The notes beneath the pieces were generated by a model. That model saw only the letters and a list, made by a program, of their open reading frames with translations. It was not told where the DNA came from and did not search any database. From CAYRFQ01 sp964423615 (GTDB taxonomy: Bacteria; Planctomycetota; Planctomycetia; Gemmatales; Gemmataceae): a DNA stretch of 64,000 nucleotides. Location: NCBI GenBank assembly GCA_964423615.1, contig CAYRFQ010000031.1:1-64000 (forward strand). Reading direction: 5' to 3'. Of this stretch, positions 1 through 8,618 are shown in pieces (within the stretch, counting starts at the first letter, position 1; every line of letters starts with the position of its first letter). Both the position numbers and the translations under genes were made by a program.

Positions 1-640
1 GGGAGCAGAATTCGATGATGAGCTGTTCTTGCAGTTCTTTATCTCGGTTCAAACGAGGGTCGACGTCGCCACGACTCGGAAGACGAATCACACGAGCCTC
101 CGGCGGGTCATTGTTGAGCATTTCCAAAAAGTCAGGAATCGGTTGCGGGTAAGTCTGGAGATTCAGCTTGACTAACTGCAAAGACTTGTTGCGAGGCTTG
201 ACTTTGACTACGTCGTTCGGCTTGAGTTGCTGGCTCGCAATGGTACAACGGTGGCCGTTGACCTGGATATGGCCGTGGGCCACAACCTGCCGTGCTGCGG
301 CACGCGATGGTGCAAAACCGAGTCGATGGACCACATTGTCCAAACGACGTTCGAGGGTGCTCAGAAGGGCCTCACCGGTGTTCTGTTTCGAACGAGCGGC
401 GGCGGCAAAGTATCCGCGGAATTGAAGTTCCAACACGCCATAAAAACGCTTCAGTTTTTGTTTTTCGCGGAGACGAATCGCATATTCGCCGAGCTTCCCG
501 CGACGAAATCCGTGCATCCCTGGAGTCGCACGTTTTCTTTCAATTGGGCACTTCGGGCTTTCGCACCGACTGCCTTTCAAATACAACTTGAGGCCTTCAC
601 GGCGGCACATCTTGCAAACGGGGTCAGTATTTCGTGCCAT
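1..640 (-). CDS. rpsD: 30S ribosomal protein S4 (3' end cut by window edge)
   Basis: Primary rRNA-binding protein of the small subunit that starts assembly of the 16S body. The reading frame opens at an ATG at 640 and runs 213 codons to the window edge; its last visible residues (QLIIEFCS) match the S4 C-terminus, so only the last codon or so is missing. Cys9, Cys12, Cys26 and Cys31 form the zinc-binding N-terminus of the cysteine-containing S4 type. An S4 RNA-binding domain follows (around LERRLDNVVHRLGFAPSRAAARQ). It is the last visible gene of the rpmJ-rpsM-rpsK-rpsD series, 71 bp after rpsK; rpoA and rplQ would be expected just outside the window. Confidence 0.97.
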   Translation of the reverse strand, partial: MARNTDPVCKMCRREGLKLYLKGSRCESPKCPIERKRATPGMHGFRRGKLGEYAIRLREKQKLKRFYGVLELQFRGYFAAAARSKQNTGEALLSTLERRLDNVVHRLGFAPSRAAARQVVAHGHIQVNGHRCTIASQQLKPNDVVKVKPRNKSLQLVKLNLQTYPQPIPDFLEMLNNDPPEARVIRLPSRGDVDPRLNRDKELQEQLIIEFCS

Positions 641-711
641 GGTCGATGTTTGCTTGGATTCCTGTGGAGTTTCTCGAGACGCTTGTTATGCCCGACTTAA
701 ATGGGCTCCGA

Positions 712-1092
712 TTACACGCGACGTTTCTTCGGCGGACGACAACCATTGTGAGGCAACGGCGTCACGTCTTCGATGACTTTGATCGTCAATCCGGCCGATT
801 GGAGGGCGGTGATGGCCGATTCACGACCAGACCCTGGCCCTTTGACCTTTACTTCTAGTTCTTTCATCCCAAACTTGATGGCCCGCTCTGCACAAATTTC
901 GGCAGCACGCTGGGCAGCAAACGGTGTACTCTTGCGGCTCCCCTTGAAGCCGACTGTTCCCGCCGACGCAAAACACAAAGCATCGCCATTCGTGTCGGTG
1001 ATGGTCACAATCGTGTTGTTAAACGTCGATTTAATGTGAGCAACACCACGGCTTACGTTACGCCTTGCCTTTTTCTTCTTGCTCTTGGCCAC
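712..1092 (-). CDS. rpsK: 30S ribosomal protein S11
   Basis: Small-subunit platform protein that contacts 16S rRNA near the mRNA exit and Shine-Dalgarno helix. 126 residues, the usual length. It has the lysine-rich N-terminus (MAKSKKKKARRNV), the signature HIKSTFNNTIVTITD, and the C-terminal PHNGCRPPKKRRV tail that defines S11. It lies between rpsM and rpsD in the standard alpha-operon order and is surely co-transcribed with them. No anomaly seen. Confidence 0.97.
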   Translation of the reverse strand: MAKSKKKKARRNVSRGVAHIKSTFNNTIVTITDTNGDALCFASAGTVGFKGSRKSTPFAAQRAAEICAERAIKFGMKELEVKVKGPGSGRESAITALQSAGLTIKVIEDVTPLPHNGCRPPKKRRV

Positions 1093-1279
1093 GAATCAAA
1101 GTCTCCATCATTTTCACGGCAGCCAACTTAGATTGTTTTCACGCTTGTAACAAGTGATCGACCTCGCAAATCGTTTGGCTAACCCGAAACGCCTACGAGA
1201 TCTCATTTTTGTACCAGGTAGTCCCATATCGTTTACGAACGGACCAACCCATCCGCCAGCTCGAGCAACCTCAAGCGGC

Positions 1280-1660
1280 TTATCGCATTTCCTTGACGCC
1301 CTTCTTCCCAGCCACGGTTTTTCGCGGACCTTTTCGGGTTCGGGCATTCGTCTTCGTTCGTTGGCCCCGCACCGGCAAACTTCGTCGGTGTCGGTAACCG
1401 CGAAAACTTTGGATTCGCTTGAGACGGTCGATGTCTTGGTTCGTCTTCCGGCGAAGCGGACCTTCTACCAGCTCACGGTCGAGTAAAGCCGTCAATCGCG
1501 AGATATCAGCTTCCGTCAACTCTCGGGCCATCCGGTGTGGGTCGAGACCAGCCTGCTCACACAGTTGCAAAGACTTGTAGGGCCCCACGCCATAAAGATA
1601 GCGTAACGAAATATGAGTCTTCTTATCGTTCGGTAAGTCAACACCGAGAATACGAGGCAT
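1280..1660 (-). CDS. rpsM: 30S ribosomal protein S13
   Basis: Small-subunit head protein that contacts tRNA and forms intersubunit bridges. 126 residues, starting MPRILGVDLPNDKKTHISL, with the helix-two-turn-helix region and the C-terminal basic tail (GQRTKTNARTRKGPRK) that reaches the P-site tRNA. The gap to rpsK is 187 bp, longer than in most bacteria; no gene is visible in it. It lies downstream of rpmJ, as is standard. Confidence 0.97.
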   Translation of the reverse strand: MPRILGVDLPNDKKTHISLRYLYGVGPYKSLQLCEQAGLDPHRMARELTEADISRLTALLDRELVEGPLRRKTNQDIDRLKRIQSFRGYRHRRSLPVRGQRTKTNARTRKGPRKTVAGKKGVKEMR

Positions 1661-1805
1661 ACCAACTCCTTGTGCGGTCGTGCATCAAGAGCCCTCTTGA
1701 TTTCAGACTGCGAGGACTCTTTTTCTCCTAGACGGTGACGGTCAGGACACTGAAAATGTCGAAAAAGTTCAGTTTCTCCGGACGCCCCAGTTTCTCCGCA
1801 CTGGA

Positions 1806-1922
1806 TTACCCTTGTCGCTGCTTGTGACGTGGGTTCCCTTTACAGATCACGTAGACGCGCCCTTTCCGTCGCACCATCTTACATTTTTCACAAATGCGCT
1901 TGACGCTAGCGCGAACTTTCAT
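1806..1922 (-). CDS. rpmJ: 50S ribosomal protein L36
   Basis: A 38-residue protein: begins MKVRASVKRICEKCKMVRRK and ends CKGNPRHKQRQG. The zinc ligands of the C+ form are visible as Cys11, Cys14, Cys27 and His33. A strong ribosome binding site (GGAGG at 1930-1934) lies just upstream of the ATG at 1922. It is the first gene of the visible ribosomal run. infA and secY, which often precede rpmJ, are absent here: the upstream neighbour is rsmA, so the classical spc operon has been split in this lineage. Confidence 0.95.
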   Translation of the reverse strand: MKVRASVKRICEKCKMVRRKGRVYVICKGNPRHKQRQG

Positions 1923-1955
1923 CGGATTTCCTCCACTCGAAGTAGGGAAATTGTG

Positions 1956-1983
1956 ATTGTACAGTCAAGAAGGAAACCTGCAA
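1956..1983 (-). promoter_or_regulatory. Possible sigma-70-type promoter for the rpmJ ribosomal operon
   Basis: Read on the minus strand: TTGCAG (1978-1983), 16 bp, then TACAAT (1956-1961), about 30 bp upstream of the rpmJ start. Position and spacing fit, but this is a match by eye. Planctomycete promoters are poorly characterised and the AT-rich stretch offers other pairings. Confidence 0.35.
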
Positions 1984-2124
1984 GTGGAATTTGCGGATCT
2001 TTTTCTTCCTGACATAATTCTACATTGTAGTCAAACTGCGAATTTGAAATCAACTGAGAGAGATTTGAGGAACTTGGGCTCTGACTCCGAGAACCCATCA
2101 TTCGATAGAGGATCGCTCGACGAT

Positions 2125-3051
2125 CTACTTCTCTGCATAGAACATTTCACACAATCGTAAGTGATCTTCGATACTCAGCGTCTCAGCACGGACATTGCCG
2201 TTAATCTGAAGGTGTGCAAGTTTCGCATCGACTTCCGCTTTGGGGATGCGTCCGCTCGGTAATCCCGTGAGTCCACCGCGAAGGTTTTTTCGTCGTTGGG
2301 TGTAGAGGTCGCGAAGAAAGGCTCGGAATCGGGGAATGTTGGGGACTTGGGCCCGTTTCTCTGCATCGGGTTTGATCAGGACGATGGCCGAATCGACTTT
2401 TGGCTGTGGCCAAAACACCGAAGGCGGCAACTTCCGGACGATCGACGTATCGGCCAGACTTTGCACGAGAATCGAAAGGGAGTTATAGTCCTTATTTCCC
2501 GGCGTGGCAACAAGGCGCTCCCCGATTTCGTATTGGACGGTCACGACAAATCGTTCGAACGGATAGTCGGACATGAGAAAGTTGGTGATCGCCGGTGTGG
2601 CAACGGCGTAAGGCAAGTTGGCCACCATCTTGAGCGTCAACTCGGGATGTTTTCGACGCGCCTCGTCGAGAGCAGACAAGACTTCCGGTCGCAGCTGATT
2701 TTTATTCTTGAGGACGTCCTGATGGATCAAGTAGACGTTCTTTTTGTCCTCCAGAATTTCCATTGCGAGCGAGTGAAAGCTCGGATCAAGCTCCACACTC
2801 AACACGGCACCGGCGGTTTCGACGAGTTTCTGGGTCAGGCTCCCCGTTCCGGTTCCCACCTCGAGAGCCAAGTCGTTCGGTCCCAACTCGGCGGCCCGGA
2901 TCAACACATCGAATTGGTTCAGGTCGATCAAGAAATTTTGGCCCAGTTTATTCTTCGGACGGATGCCGTGTGAACTGAACAGCCGGCGTAGGTAGGAGAG
3001 AGTCTGCCTTTGCTGGCTGTTCTCGGGATTCGGGTTTCGTTGTTGTTCCAT
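2125..3051 (-). CDS. rsmA: 16S rRNA (adenine1518-N6/adenine1519-N6)-dimethyltransferase
   Basis: KsgA/RsmA dimethylates two adjacent adenines in helix 45 of 16S rRNA, a late ribosome-assembly checkpoint. 308 residues, slightly longer than E. coli KsgA. Visible motifs: the N-terminal KNKLGQNFLID; the SAM-binding loop LEVGTGTGSLTQ; and the catalytic motif IV NLPYAVATP. The C-terminal helical domain has the typical YTQRRKNLRGGL. It sits 26 bp downstream of ribE on the same strand and about 200 bp upstream of the ribosomal genes. The function of this family is well established. Confidence 0.95.
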   Translation of the reverse strand: MEQQRNPNPENSQQRQTLSYLRRLFSSHGIRPKNKLGQNFLIDLNQFDVLIRAAELGPNDLALEVGTGTGSLTQKLVETAGAVLSVELDPSFHSLAMEILEDKKNVYLIHQDVLKNKNQLRPEVLSALDEARRKHPELTLKMVANLPYAVATPAITNFLMSDYPFERFVVTVQYEIGERLVATPGNKDYNSLSILVQSLADTSIVRKLPPSVFWPQPKVDSAIVLIKPDAEKRAQVPNIPRFRAFLRDLYTQRRKNLRGGLTGLPSGRIPKAEVDAKLAHLQINGNVRAETLSIEDHLRLCEMFYAEK

Positions 3052-3077
3052 GCAATATCCGTGGTGCCCCAGAAAAT

Positions 3078-3677
3078 CTACGACCGTGTCGTTTCGAGGT
3101 ATTTCCAGACGTATTTCGCGAGGATGTCTGTTTCCAGGTTGACTGTTGCCCCCACTTGTTTGAACCCCAAGGTCGTCACGGCCAGCGTGTGTGGGATGAG
3201 CGCCAAGCTAAAGCCGTCTTCGGTCACCTCGACGACAGTCAGGCTGACTCCGTCGACCGTTACGGAACCCTTGGGGACCATTTGGGCCGCGAGGTCTTTT
3301 GGACAGTTGAACCAAAGGAATTCCCATTCACCTTGCTGTTCGCGACGGACAATCGTCCCGGTTCCATCGACGTGCCCCTGGACCATGTGGCCACCGAACC
3401 GGTCGCCCGAGATCATCGCTCGTTCCAGGTTGACACGGTCGCCTTCTCGAAGTTCGCCCAAATTCGTCTTCTGTAAAGTTTCCGGCCCCGCTTGGAACAG
3501 GCACTTTTCCTGGTCCCGATCGACCACCGTCAAACACGTTCCGTTGATCGCAATGCTCTCTCCGATGGTTGCTTCGGCAAAGACGCCCTCTTCGGCGATC
3601 CAGATATTGTTGCCGCCACTTCCATCGGGCGTGATTTCGCGGATCGTTCCTAATGCTTCGACAAGACCTGTGAACAT
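3078..3677 (-). CDS. ribE: Riboflavin synthase, alpha subunit
   Basis: Catalyses dismutation of two 6,7-dimethyl-8-ribityllumazine molecules to riboflavin, the last step of vitamin B2 synthesis. About 199 residues from the start MFTGLVEALG, the near-invariant N-terminus of the family; an in-frame upstream ATG (3692) would add five residues and is less likely. Two lumazine-binding beta-barrel repeats are visible, each with a matching signature: SIAINGTCLTVV in the first and SVTVDGVSLTVVEV in the second. The motif MVQGHVDGTG lies between them. No other rib genes are nearby, and no FMN riboswitch was recognised upstream. Confidence 0.95.
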   Translation of the reverse strand: MFTGLVEALGTIREITPDGSGGNNIWIAEEGVFAEATIGESIAINGTCLTVVDRDQEKCLFQAGPETLQKTNLGELREGDRVNLERAMISGDRFGGHMVQGHVDGTGTIVRREQQGEWEFLWFNCPKDLAAQMVPKGSVTVDGVSLTVVEVTEDGFSLALIPHTLAVTTLGFKQVGATVNLETDILAKYVWKYLETTRS

Positions 3678-3944
3678 GGGGATTCCGTGCAAAAGCGTGG
3701 ATCAAGTAATAACGTACCACTACTTTCATTGTACGCAAGTGGAGTGGATGCGGGCCAAAGTACAAGACGAAATGGCAGGCTCGGAGTGAACAGTTCGGGT
3801 ATAGACAGAAAAGACGCGAGGCAGGTTGTCGAGAAAGATGTTGTCGTGCGGCCCGCTAACTCAACAGCACGTCAAGAGCCGCACCAAAGAAAAGTCCAAG
3901 ACCAACGGTGAAATGGGAGAATTTGTGAGAGGACATGAAACGGC

Positions 3945-5279
3945 TCAGAGCCAGACTCGCAAATCGGATTGCGAGAGTGCGTGTGGGAACCGGCAAGCGA
4001 TTGTATACAACCCGCTTCTGGACTTCTGAACCCACACCACCTCTCCAATCAGCATCGCTGTTGTGTCTGTCTTGGAATGCCGAACTTCGATTTTCAAAAG
4101 CGTCCCGGGTTCGTATCTACGACGAAGCATCAGGCGGACGCCGTGGGTCGAAAGGTCGTGTGTACGCCCACCAGTCGTTATCTCGTGGTGGCGGGCGACC
4201 GGACCACAAATCGTCGGAATCGCGACCGAATGGCGTTCGACTCGCCTTCGGTCTTGAGGTTTCGCCGCCGAAAGTTGCTCGTGCCGGACTCGAAGGATTC
4301 CTGGCCCTGTTATCGGAGCTGGCACTCCGATTTCTTCAATCACGGAGTGTCCAGACAAGGCCGCGAGAAATTCTTGACAGTCTTTGTGCCGCTGTTCTTT
4401 GTCGGCACGCATCGCACGGCGGAGTGCGAAATCGACATGTTTGCTCAGCCCACGGACCAGTTCGCGTGGTGGTACCAGGTCGTTCGCGTCCTTCCTCCGC
4501 AAAATGACAAGTTCGGGCTCTCTGCCTCGGCGACTGAAGGGCATGTATCCGGTAAGCGCCACGTAAAGCGTTGCGGCCAAGCCGTAGACATCGGCGCGTT
4601 GGTCAACAAGCCGGGCGTCCTCGAATTGTTCCGGGGCCATGAAGTGTGGAGTCCCCAACCCCTGGGCCGCAAGGGTCAACACGATGTCGCTTTGTGTGTT
4701 TTTTGCAAGTCCAAGGTCCGTCAATTTCGCCACCCCGCGCGAATTGATCAAGACGTTATCGGGTTTGACATCTCGGTGGATGATGTTGCGTTGGTGGGCT
4801 GCCAGCAACCCCTGAGTAAGTTGTTGGCCGAGTTGGATGATTTCCTCTTCTTTGAGCGGCCCCGCGCGTTCGACTCGTTCGCTCAAGTTCTCGCCATCAA
4901 CGAGTTCCATGACGAAGTACAACGTGGAGCCTTCCATCCCGAACTCGAGCCCTTTGACGATATTCGGATGTTCGAGCATCCGGGCGGCCTCGAATTCCTC
5001 TTCGAACCGACGGCACATGGTGGGGTTGCGAGCCACGTGATTTCGCATCACCTTCACCGCGACCAACTCTTGAGTTTCGCAGTGCTGGGCACGAAACACG
5101 GTCGCCATAGCACCGACACCGATTTGTTCGAGTAGTTGGTACGAGCCAACAGACTCAAGCGGAGATTCTAGACCGGAGTTTCGCATGAGCAGATCTCGCC
5201 CCAGATGGGTGATTGGAGGCAGTGGTCCTTTACAGCAACGGATGTGGTGAAGTGCGATAGGATAGAAATCCACCCGCAC
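3945..5279 (-). CDS. Ser/Thr protein kinase with C-terminal PilZ domain
   Basis: Soluble Hanks-type kinase fused to a predicted cyclic-di-GMP receptor. Kinase domain, about residues 45-310: glycine loop IGVGAMATVFRA, Lys76 (VAVKVM), catalytic HRDVKPDN (168-175), metal-binding DLG (188-190, in place of DFG), and APE motif at 215-217. The C-terminal part, about 340-440, reads as PilZ: RRVER fits the RxxxR motif and DLSTHG (375-380) fits (D/N)xSxxG; both are the known c-di-GMP contacts. No transmembrane segment is seen. The first 31 residues look non-conserved, so translation may begin at MRNSGLE (5186). Kinase identity is certain; c-di-GMP binding is inferred from motifs only. No cyclase or phosphodiesterase gene is nearby. 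Confidence 0.88.
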   Translation of the reverse strand: MRVDFYPIALHHIRCCKGPLPPITHLGRDLLMRNSGLESPLESVGSYQLLEQIGVGAMATVFRAQHCETQELVAVKVMRNHVARNPTMCRRFEEEFEAARMLEHPNIVKGLEFGMEGSTLYFVMELVDGENLSERVERAGPLKEEEIIQLGQQLTQGLLAAHQRNIIHRDVKPDNVLINSRGVAKLTDLGLAKNTQSDIVLTLAAQGLGTPHFMAPEQFEDARLVDQRADVYGLAATLYVALTGYMPFSRRGREPELVILRRKDANDLVPPRELVRGLSKHVDFALRRAMRADKEQRHKDCQEFLAALSGHSVIEEIGVPAPITGPGILRVRHEQLSAAKPQDRRRVERHSVAIPTICGPVARHHEITTGGRTHDLSTHGVRLMLRRRYEPGTLLKIEVRHSKTDTTAMLIGEVVWVQKSRSGLYTIACRFPHALSQSDLRVWL

Positions 5280-5383
5280 TCTGTCCCAGACCGTCAGCGT
5301 GCCTGATGGAACTGAGTTACTGAAGTCTAGGTGAGGATATGAGGGTTGTCAAAACGAAGTCGCGTTACGCGGAGACGGTATGA

Positions 5384-5446
5384 CTCTGGCTTTTAGGATT
5401 CGAATTTGCTGGAGATACAACGAACAGGGAATTCCAAAAGCCAGAG
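5384..5446. repeat. Intergenic inverted repeat (imperfect hairpin)
   Basis: CTCTGGCTTTT at 5384-5394 is exactly complementary to AAAAGCCAGAG at 5436-5446. The pairing continues inward with small mismatches (GGATTC against GGAATTCC). It lies between the kinase-PilZ gene and the secreted protein, both on the minus strand. No T-run follows on either strand and no flanking duplication is seen, so it is neither a textbook terminator nor a clear mobile element. Confidence 0.6.
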
Positions 5447-5561
5447 CCACACCCCACGGAAGCTCCAACCTCAAGACCACCAGGCGGATGAAACACTTTC
5501 TATAATTTGCCGGATACAGAAAACCGACCAGAAAACACTAACTTGCAATTTCCAACTCGAT

Positions 5562-6530
5562 TTACATCCCAGGCAACCGGAAGCCCAGCGTCCCTTTCGG
5601 CGAGGTCCGTAGCATTGTTCGAACGATCCTACCTTTGATCACGTTATCTTGTTTATGGGCCGTAACAAAGATACTGTGACCGTCTCCCAGGTCTCGCCAT
5701 CCTTCGAGTTCGGAGTGTGGTGGCAAGGTGATTTTGCGCACTCGAACGCCCCTCGCCGAAACATTCCTTTCTTTGATCGCTTTCCCCAGATCGATCACGT
5801 CGAGTTGCCACCCGCGTCCGGCAATCACATTCTGCACACAGATGAGCTGCCCCTTGTTCGCATCCCAGGCCAGATTCTGGTTGAACGGACCGCACTCGAT
5901 CTTGTGGACTAACACGCCTTTCGCAGTGCTAAGTTTTGCCTTCAACAGTTCCGCGGGGTCGTACAACCGGACGTGTGGCGTTTTGTCTCCGTAGTCGGCC
6001 GTGGCGAGGAAGGTTCGTGTTCCAACTTTCACGAACAACGGGCGGCAGCCGTTGACGGCCGCATCGTCCAGGATGACCGCCCGAACGGCGTTGTCCAGGT
6101 TGCCGTCTTTGAGAGCTCGGTCCCAGTCGAGTTGATAGATTTTGGCCTTCTGGTCGACCGTGTCACCGACAAAACATCCCCATTTGTCGTCCCATGTGAG
6201 TCCGGTCGGGTGGAGCAATAGAGGTTTTTCGTTCTTCGTGAGCGTGATCACCTTTCCCGTGGGTTCGAGGTCTTTGTCGAACTCTCGGATGACGCCAACG
6301 CGAGGGTCGACGTCGTAGCGGTCACCGTAAATGTATATTTTCCCTCGGTAAATGCTGACGCCTTGGACAGCACCGAGGCCGGTTCGAGTCAGGATCGCGG
6401 GATTCTTCAAAGTCGCGTTGGATTTCCATTCTCCGTCGGGAGGTGGCCCGCCCGCGTTCATGGTACCCCAGAAGACGAAATAAAGAACCGACACGAGACA
6501 AAGCGAAAGAATCCAACGGACTCGGAACAT
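5562..6530 (-). CDS. Secreted or membrane-anchored beta-propeller-like protein, function unknown
   Basis: About 322 residues from the ATG at 6530, chosen because GGAG sits 6 bp upstream and the next residues form a signal sequence (FRVRWILSLCLVSVLYFVFW); the frame stays open upstream to 6674 but without protein-like character. The mature part has repeated beta-rich stretches (VQGVSIYRGKIYIYGDR, HPTGLTWDDKWGCFVGDT, NQNLAWDANKGQLICVQN) resembling SMP-30 or NHL-like propeller blades. No catalytic residues are recognised. Probably exported to the planctomycete periplasm. It lies 162 bp downstream of the zinc-ribbon CBS gene on the same strand. Confidence 0.7.
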   Translation of the reverse strand: MFRVRWILSLCLVSVLYFVFWGTMNAGGPPPDGEWKSNATLKNPAILTRTGLGAVQGVSIYRGKIYIYGDRYDVDPRVGVIREFDKDLEPTGKVITLTKNEKPLLLHPTGLTWDDKWGCFVGDTVDQKAKIYQLDWDRALKDGNLDNAVRAVILDDAAVNGCRPLFVKVGTRTFLATADYGDKTPHVRLYDPAELLKAKLSTAKGVLVHKIECGPFNQNLAWDANKGQLICVQNVIAGRGWQLDVIDLGKAIKERNVSARGVRVRKITLPPHSELEGWRDLGDGHSIFVTAHKQDNVIKGRIVRTMLRTSPKGTLGFRLPGM

Positions 6531-6692
6531 TGTGATCTCCAGATCAGAGTAAGAACGGTTTACTTGGAGCGTTTCCCGATTGCTTCGGGAACACCGGAAA
6601 GGAGGAAAAGTAAGCCCGACCCGCACGTACAACTGGGCATAAACCCACCACAAACTCCGGCCGCTCGGATTCATCCAATCAAGGAAAGAGGT

Positions 6693-7211
6693 TCACTCCG
6701 ATTCGTCGGATAAGCCCATGATGTGCCGTAACATGTCGCGGACAGAGACGACCCCGACCGGCTTCCCGTTATCCACGACCGGAAGATGTCGATATCCGCC
6801 GATGTCCATTTTGTGCAACGCAAAACACAAAAGGTCCGAAGGGGAAACGACTTCCGGGTTGGGCGTCATGAACTCTCCGATCGTACGCTCCGCGTACTCT
6901 GGTTCGAGGCCAGCGATTTTTTTCAACAAGTCCCGTTCGCTGAAGATTCCTAGAAGTTTGTCGTCGTCGTCCACAACAAGCAGGGCTCCAATATCATTGT
7001 CGAGCAACTGTTGGATGGCATCGGGAATCAACGTATCGGGCGAGGCTGTGACGGGACTCGCCGGATAAAGCGTGCTCACGGTGTTTTCCATGAGACTTCG
7101 TTCGATCGGATTCTCTGGGGTCGGGACGTCCAACGACGTCAACGGTTGTCCGCAGTTACTGCAAATCTCATTGCCTTGCAGATTGTAGGTCCCGCAATTT
7201 GGACAGAGCAT
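6693..7211 (-). CDS. Zinc-ribbon plus CBS-pair protein
   Basis: 172 residues from the ATG at 7211. The N-terminus is a zinc ribbon with Cys3, Cys6, Cys17 and Cys20 (CPNCGTYN, then CSNCGQPL). After a linker come two CBS motifs, each ending in the typical GIFSERDLLKK and GVVSVRDMLRH. CBS pairs (Bateman modules) usually sense adenine nucleotides or SAM. With no attached enzyme, this is probably a stand-alone energy-sensing adaptor. A second CBS-pair protein of similar design lies at 10791-11258, on the other side of the korAB genes, and the two share the phrase GGYRHLPV. Partner and ligand are unknown. Confidence 0.85.
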   Translation of the reverse strand: MLCPNCGTYNLQGNEICSNCGQPLTSLDVPTPENPIERSLMENTVSTLYPASPVTASPDTLIPDAIQQLLDNDIGALLVVDDDDKLLGIFSERDLLKKIAGLEPEYAERTIGEFMTPNPEVVSPSDLLCFALHKMDIGGYRHLPVVDNGKPVGVVSVRDMLRHIMGLSDESE

Positions 7212-7258
7212 ACCCGGATTCCTCCCAGGGACATCCTCGAGCGAACAGGCTGGGCCAT

Positions 7259-7296
7259 AAAAAAAGGACGGGCTCTGCCCAAGCAAAGCCCATCCC
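7259..7296 (-). terminator. Rho-independent terminator downstream of korAB
   Basis: On the minus strand a stem pairs GGGCTTTG (7284-7291) with CAGAGCCC (7270-7277), with one mismatch and a six-base loop, followed by a run of seven T (7265-7259). It is placed to end transcription from korA-korB, about 190 bp after the korB stop and about 50 bp before the next minus-strand start at 7211. Confidence 0.75.
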
Positions 7297-7486
7297 CTAA
7301 GTTATTTCTGGTTGATCTAATGGGAGTCGGGAATAATTGCCGCGAGGACTCAGGGGATGAGATGCGAATCTTTGAGCGGCGTTGACCGCTGGCAGCCCCG
7401 GGACCCTACAAGGGCCACCAACGACTTTGTTGGGGCACCCTAGTTCCACATCTCGTGCAATCATCAACTCCAAATGAGATCTTATC

Positions 7487-8506
7487 TTACTCAACGACCC
7501 AGGTATCGTCACTCCGGAATAGGTCCTCGAGTTTTCCTTCGCCTTTGGTCGCTTGGACCTCCTGAATCTGATCAAGGAGAATTTCTTCGTAAGTGGGCTT
7601 CTCGACGCAACGGAAAACGCCCATGGCCTCCGGAAATTCAGGATGGTACATCTGACTCAAGAGGTGAGCCAAAGTCGGGTCTTCCAAGCTCTCATCATGG
7701 AACATCAAGTCGTCTTCGGCGACCCCTTTTCCTAGTTCTACGACTTCGGGTTTCAACCCATTCAGGCGAATCCCTTTGTTGCGATCTTTCCCGAAGATCA
7801 TCGGCTTCTTGTGTTCGAGATAGAGGGTGTGGTCGGACTTGACCGCTCGGTCCGTGGCATAGTCGAACACGCCATCGTTGAAGATGATGCAGTTCTGGTA
7901 GATTTCGACGAACGCCGTTCCCTTGTGCGCTGCTGCTCGTTTGAGGGTGGCCGTCAAGTGTTGGATGTCCACATCGACGGTCCGGGCGACGAAAGTAGCC
8001 TCAGCAGCCAGGGCCACCGACAGCGGGCGAAGAGGATTGTCGATCGAACCTTGGGGACTCGATTTCGTCCGAGTTCCCAACCGCGAAGTCGGCGAGTACT
8101 GGCCCTTCGTCAGACCGTAGATTTCGTTGTTGAACAAGATGATCTTCAGATCGATGTTCCGACGGATGGCGTGGATGAGGTGGTTACCCCCGATGGACAA
8201 TCCGTCACCATCACCAGTGATGACCCAGACTTGCAAGTCTGGGTTGGCTACCTTCAATCCCGTAGCGATCGTTGGAGCCCGCCCGTGGATGGTATGGAAC
8301 CCGTAAGTGTTCATGTAATAGGGGAAGCGACTCGAGCAGCCGATCCCCGAAACGAACACCGTGTTCTCTCTTTCGACGCCGAGGGCGGCCAAAGATTTTT
8401 TCATTTGGGCCAGGATCGAGTAATCCCCGCAGCCTGGGCACCAACGCACTTCTTGGTCCGAAGCAAGGTCCTTCGGTTTCAGGGTGGTCAATGGAGTCGT
8501 TGACAT
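7487..8506 (-). CDS. korB: 2-oxoacid:ferredoxin oxidoreductase, beta subunit
   Basis: Thiamine-diphosphate subunit of a CoA-dependent oxidoreductase that decarboxylates a 2-oxoacid (most likely 2-oxoglutarate) and passes electrons to ferredoxin. 339 residues. CPGCGD (Cys23, Cys26), GIGCSS (Cys57) and a later Cys in YQNCIIF fit the 4Fe-4S ligands. GDGDGLSIGGNH starting near residue 98 is the ThDP/Mg motif, and NNEIYGLTKGQYSPTS is the canonical KorB/PorB segment. It follows korA by 112 bp. Substrate choice between 2-oxoglutarate and pyruvate cannot be settled from sequence, but the two-subunit form with fused gamma-alpha is typical of KorAB. It would supply reduced ferredoxin; the nearest visible ferredoxin gene is at 48627. 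Confidence 0.93.
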   Translation of the reverse strand: MSTTPLTTLKPKDLASDQEVRWCPGCGDYSILAQMKKSLAALGVERENTVFVSGIGCSSRFPYYMNTYGFHTIHGRAPTIATGLKVANPDLQVWVITGDGDGLSIGGNHLIHAIRRNIDLKIILFNNEIYGLTKGQYSPTSRLGTRTKSSPQGSIDNPLRPLSVALAAEATFVARTVDVDIQHLTATLKRAAAHKGTAFVEIYQNCIIFNDGVFDYATDRAVKSDHTLYLEHKKPMIFGKDRNKGIRLNGLKPEVVELGKGVAEDDLMFHDESLEDPTLAHLLSQMYHPEFPEAMGVFRCVEKPTYEEILLDQIQEVQATKGEGKLEDLFRSDDTWVVE

Positions 8507-8522
8507 CGTTACCTCTTCTGTA

Positions 8523-8553
8523 GGGGAACAGGGAAGTAGGGAACAGGGAACAG
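8523..8553. repeat. Short GGGAACA direct repeats between korA and korB
   Basis: The unit GGGAACA recurs three times in 31 bp, with one GGGAAGTA variant. A closely related stretch lies at 44556-44571, with its inverse at 44705-44742. These may be copies of a simple intergenic repeat; the role is unknown. Confidence 0.55.
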
Positions 8554-8618
8554 CTTGAGGAACTTCATCTTCCGTATCTCATTCGCTCCCGTTCCCGAAT
8601 CCCCTGAACGCTTAAGCT

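Noticed and set aside
3678..3944. FMN riboswitch before ribE
   Set aside because: None of the conserved RFN blocks was recognised on the minus strand, and the spacing to ribE is short.
5384..5446. Second MITE
   Set aside because: The inverted repeat has only 11 perfect pairs and no target duplication.
6370..6400. tRNA T-loop-like GGTTCGAGTC
   Set aside because: It lies inside a coding region, and no acceptor or anticodon stem fits around it.
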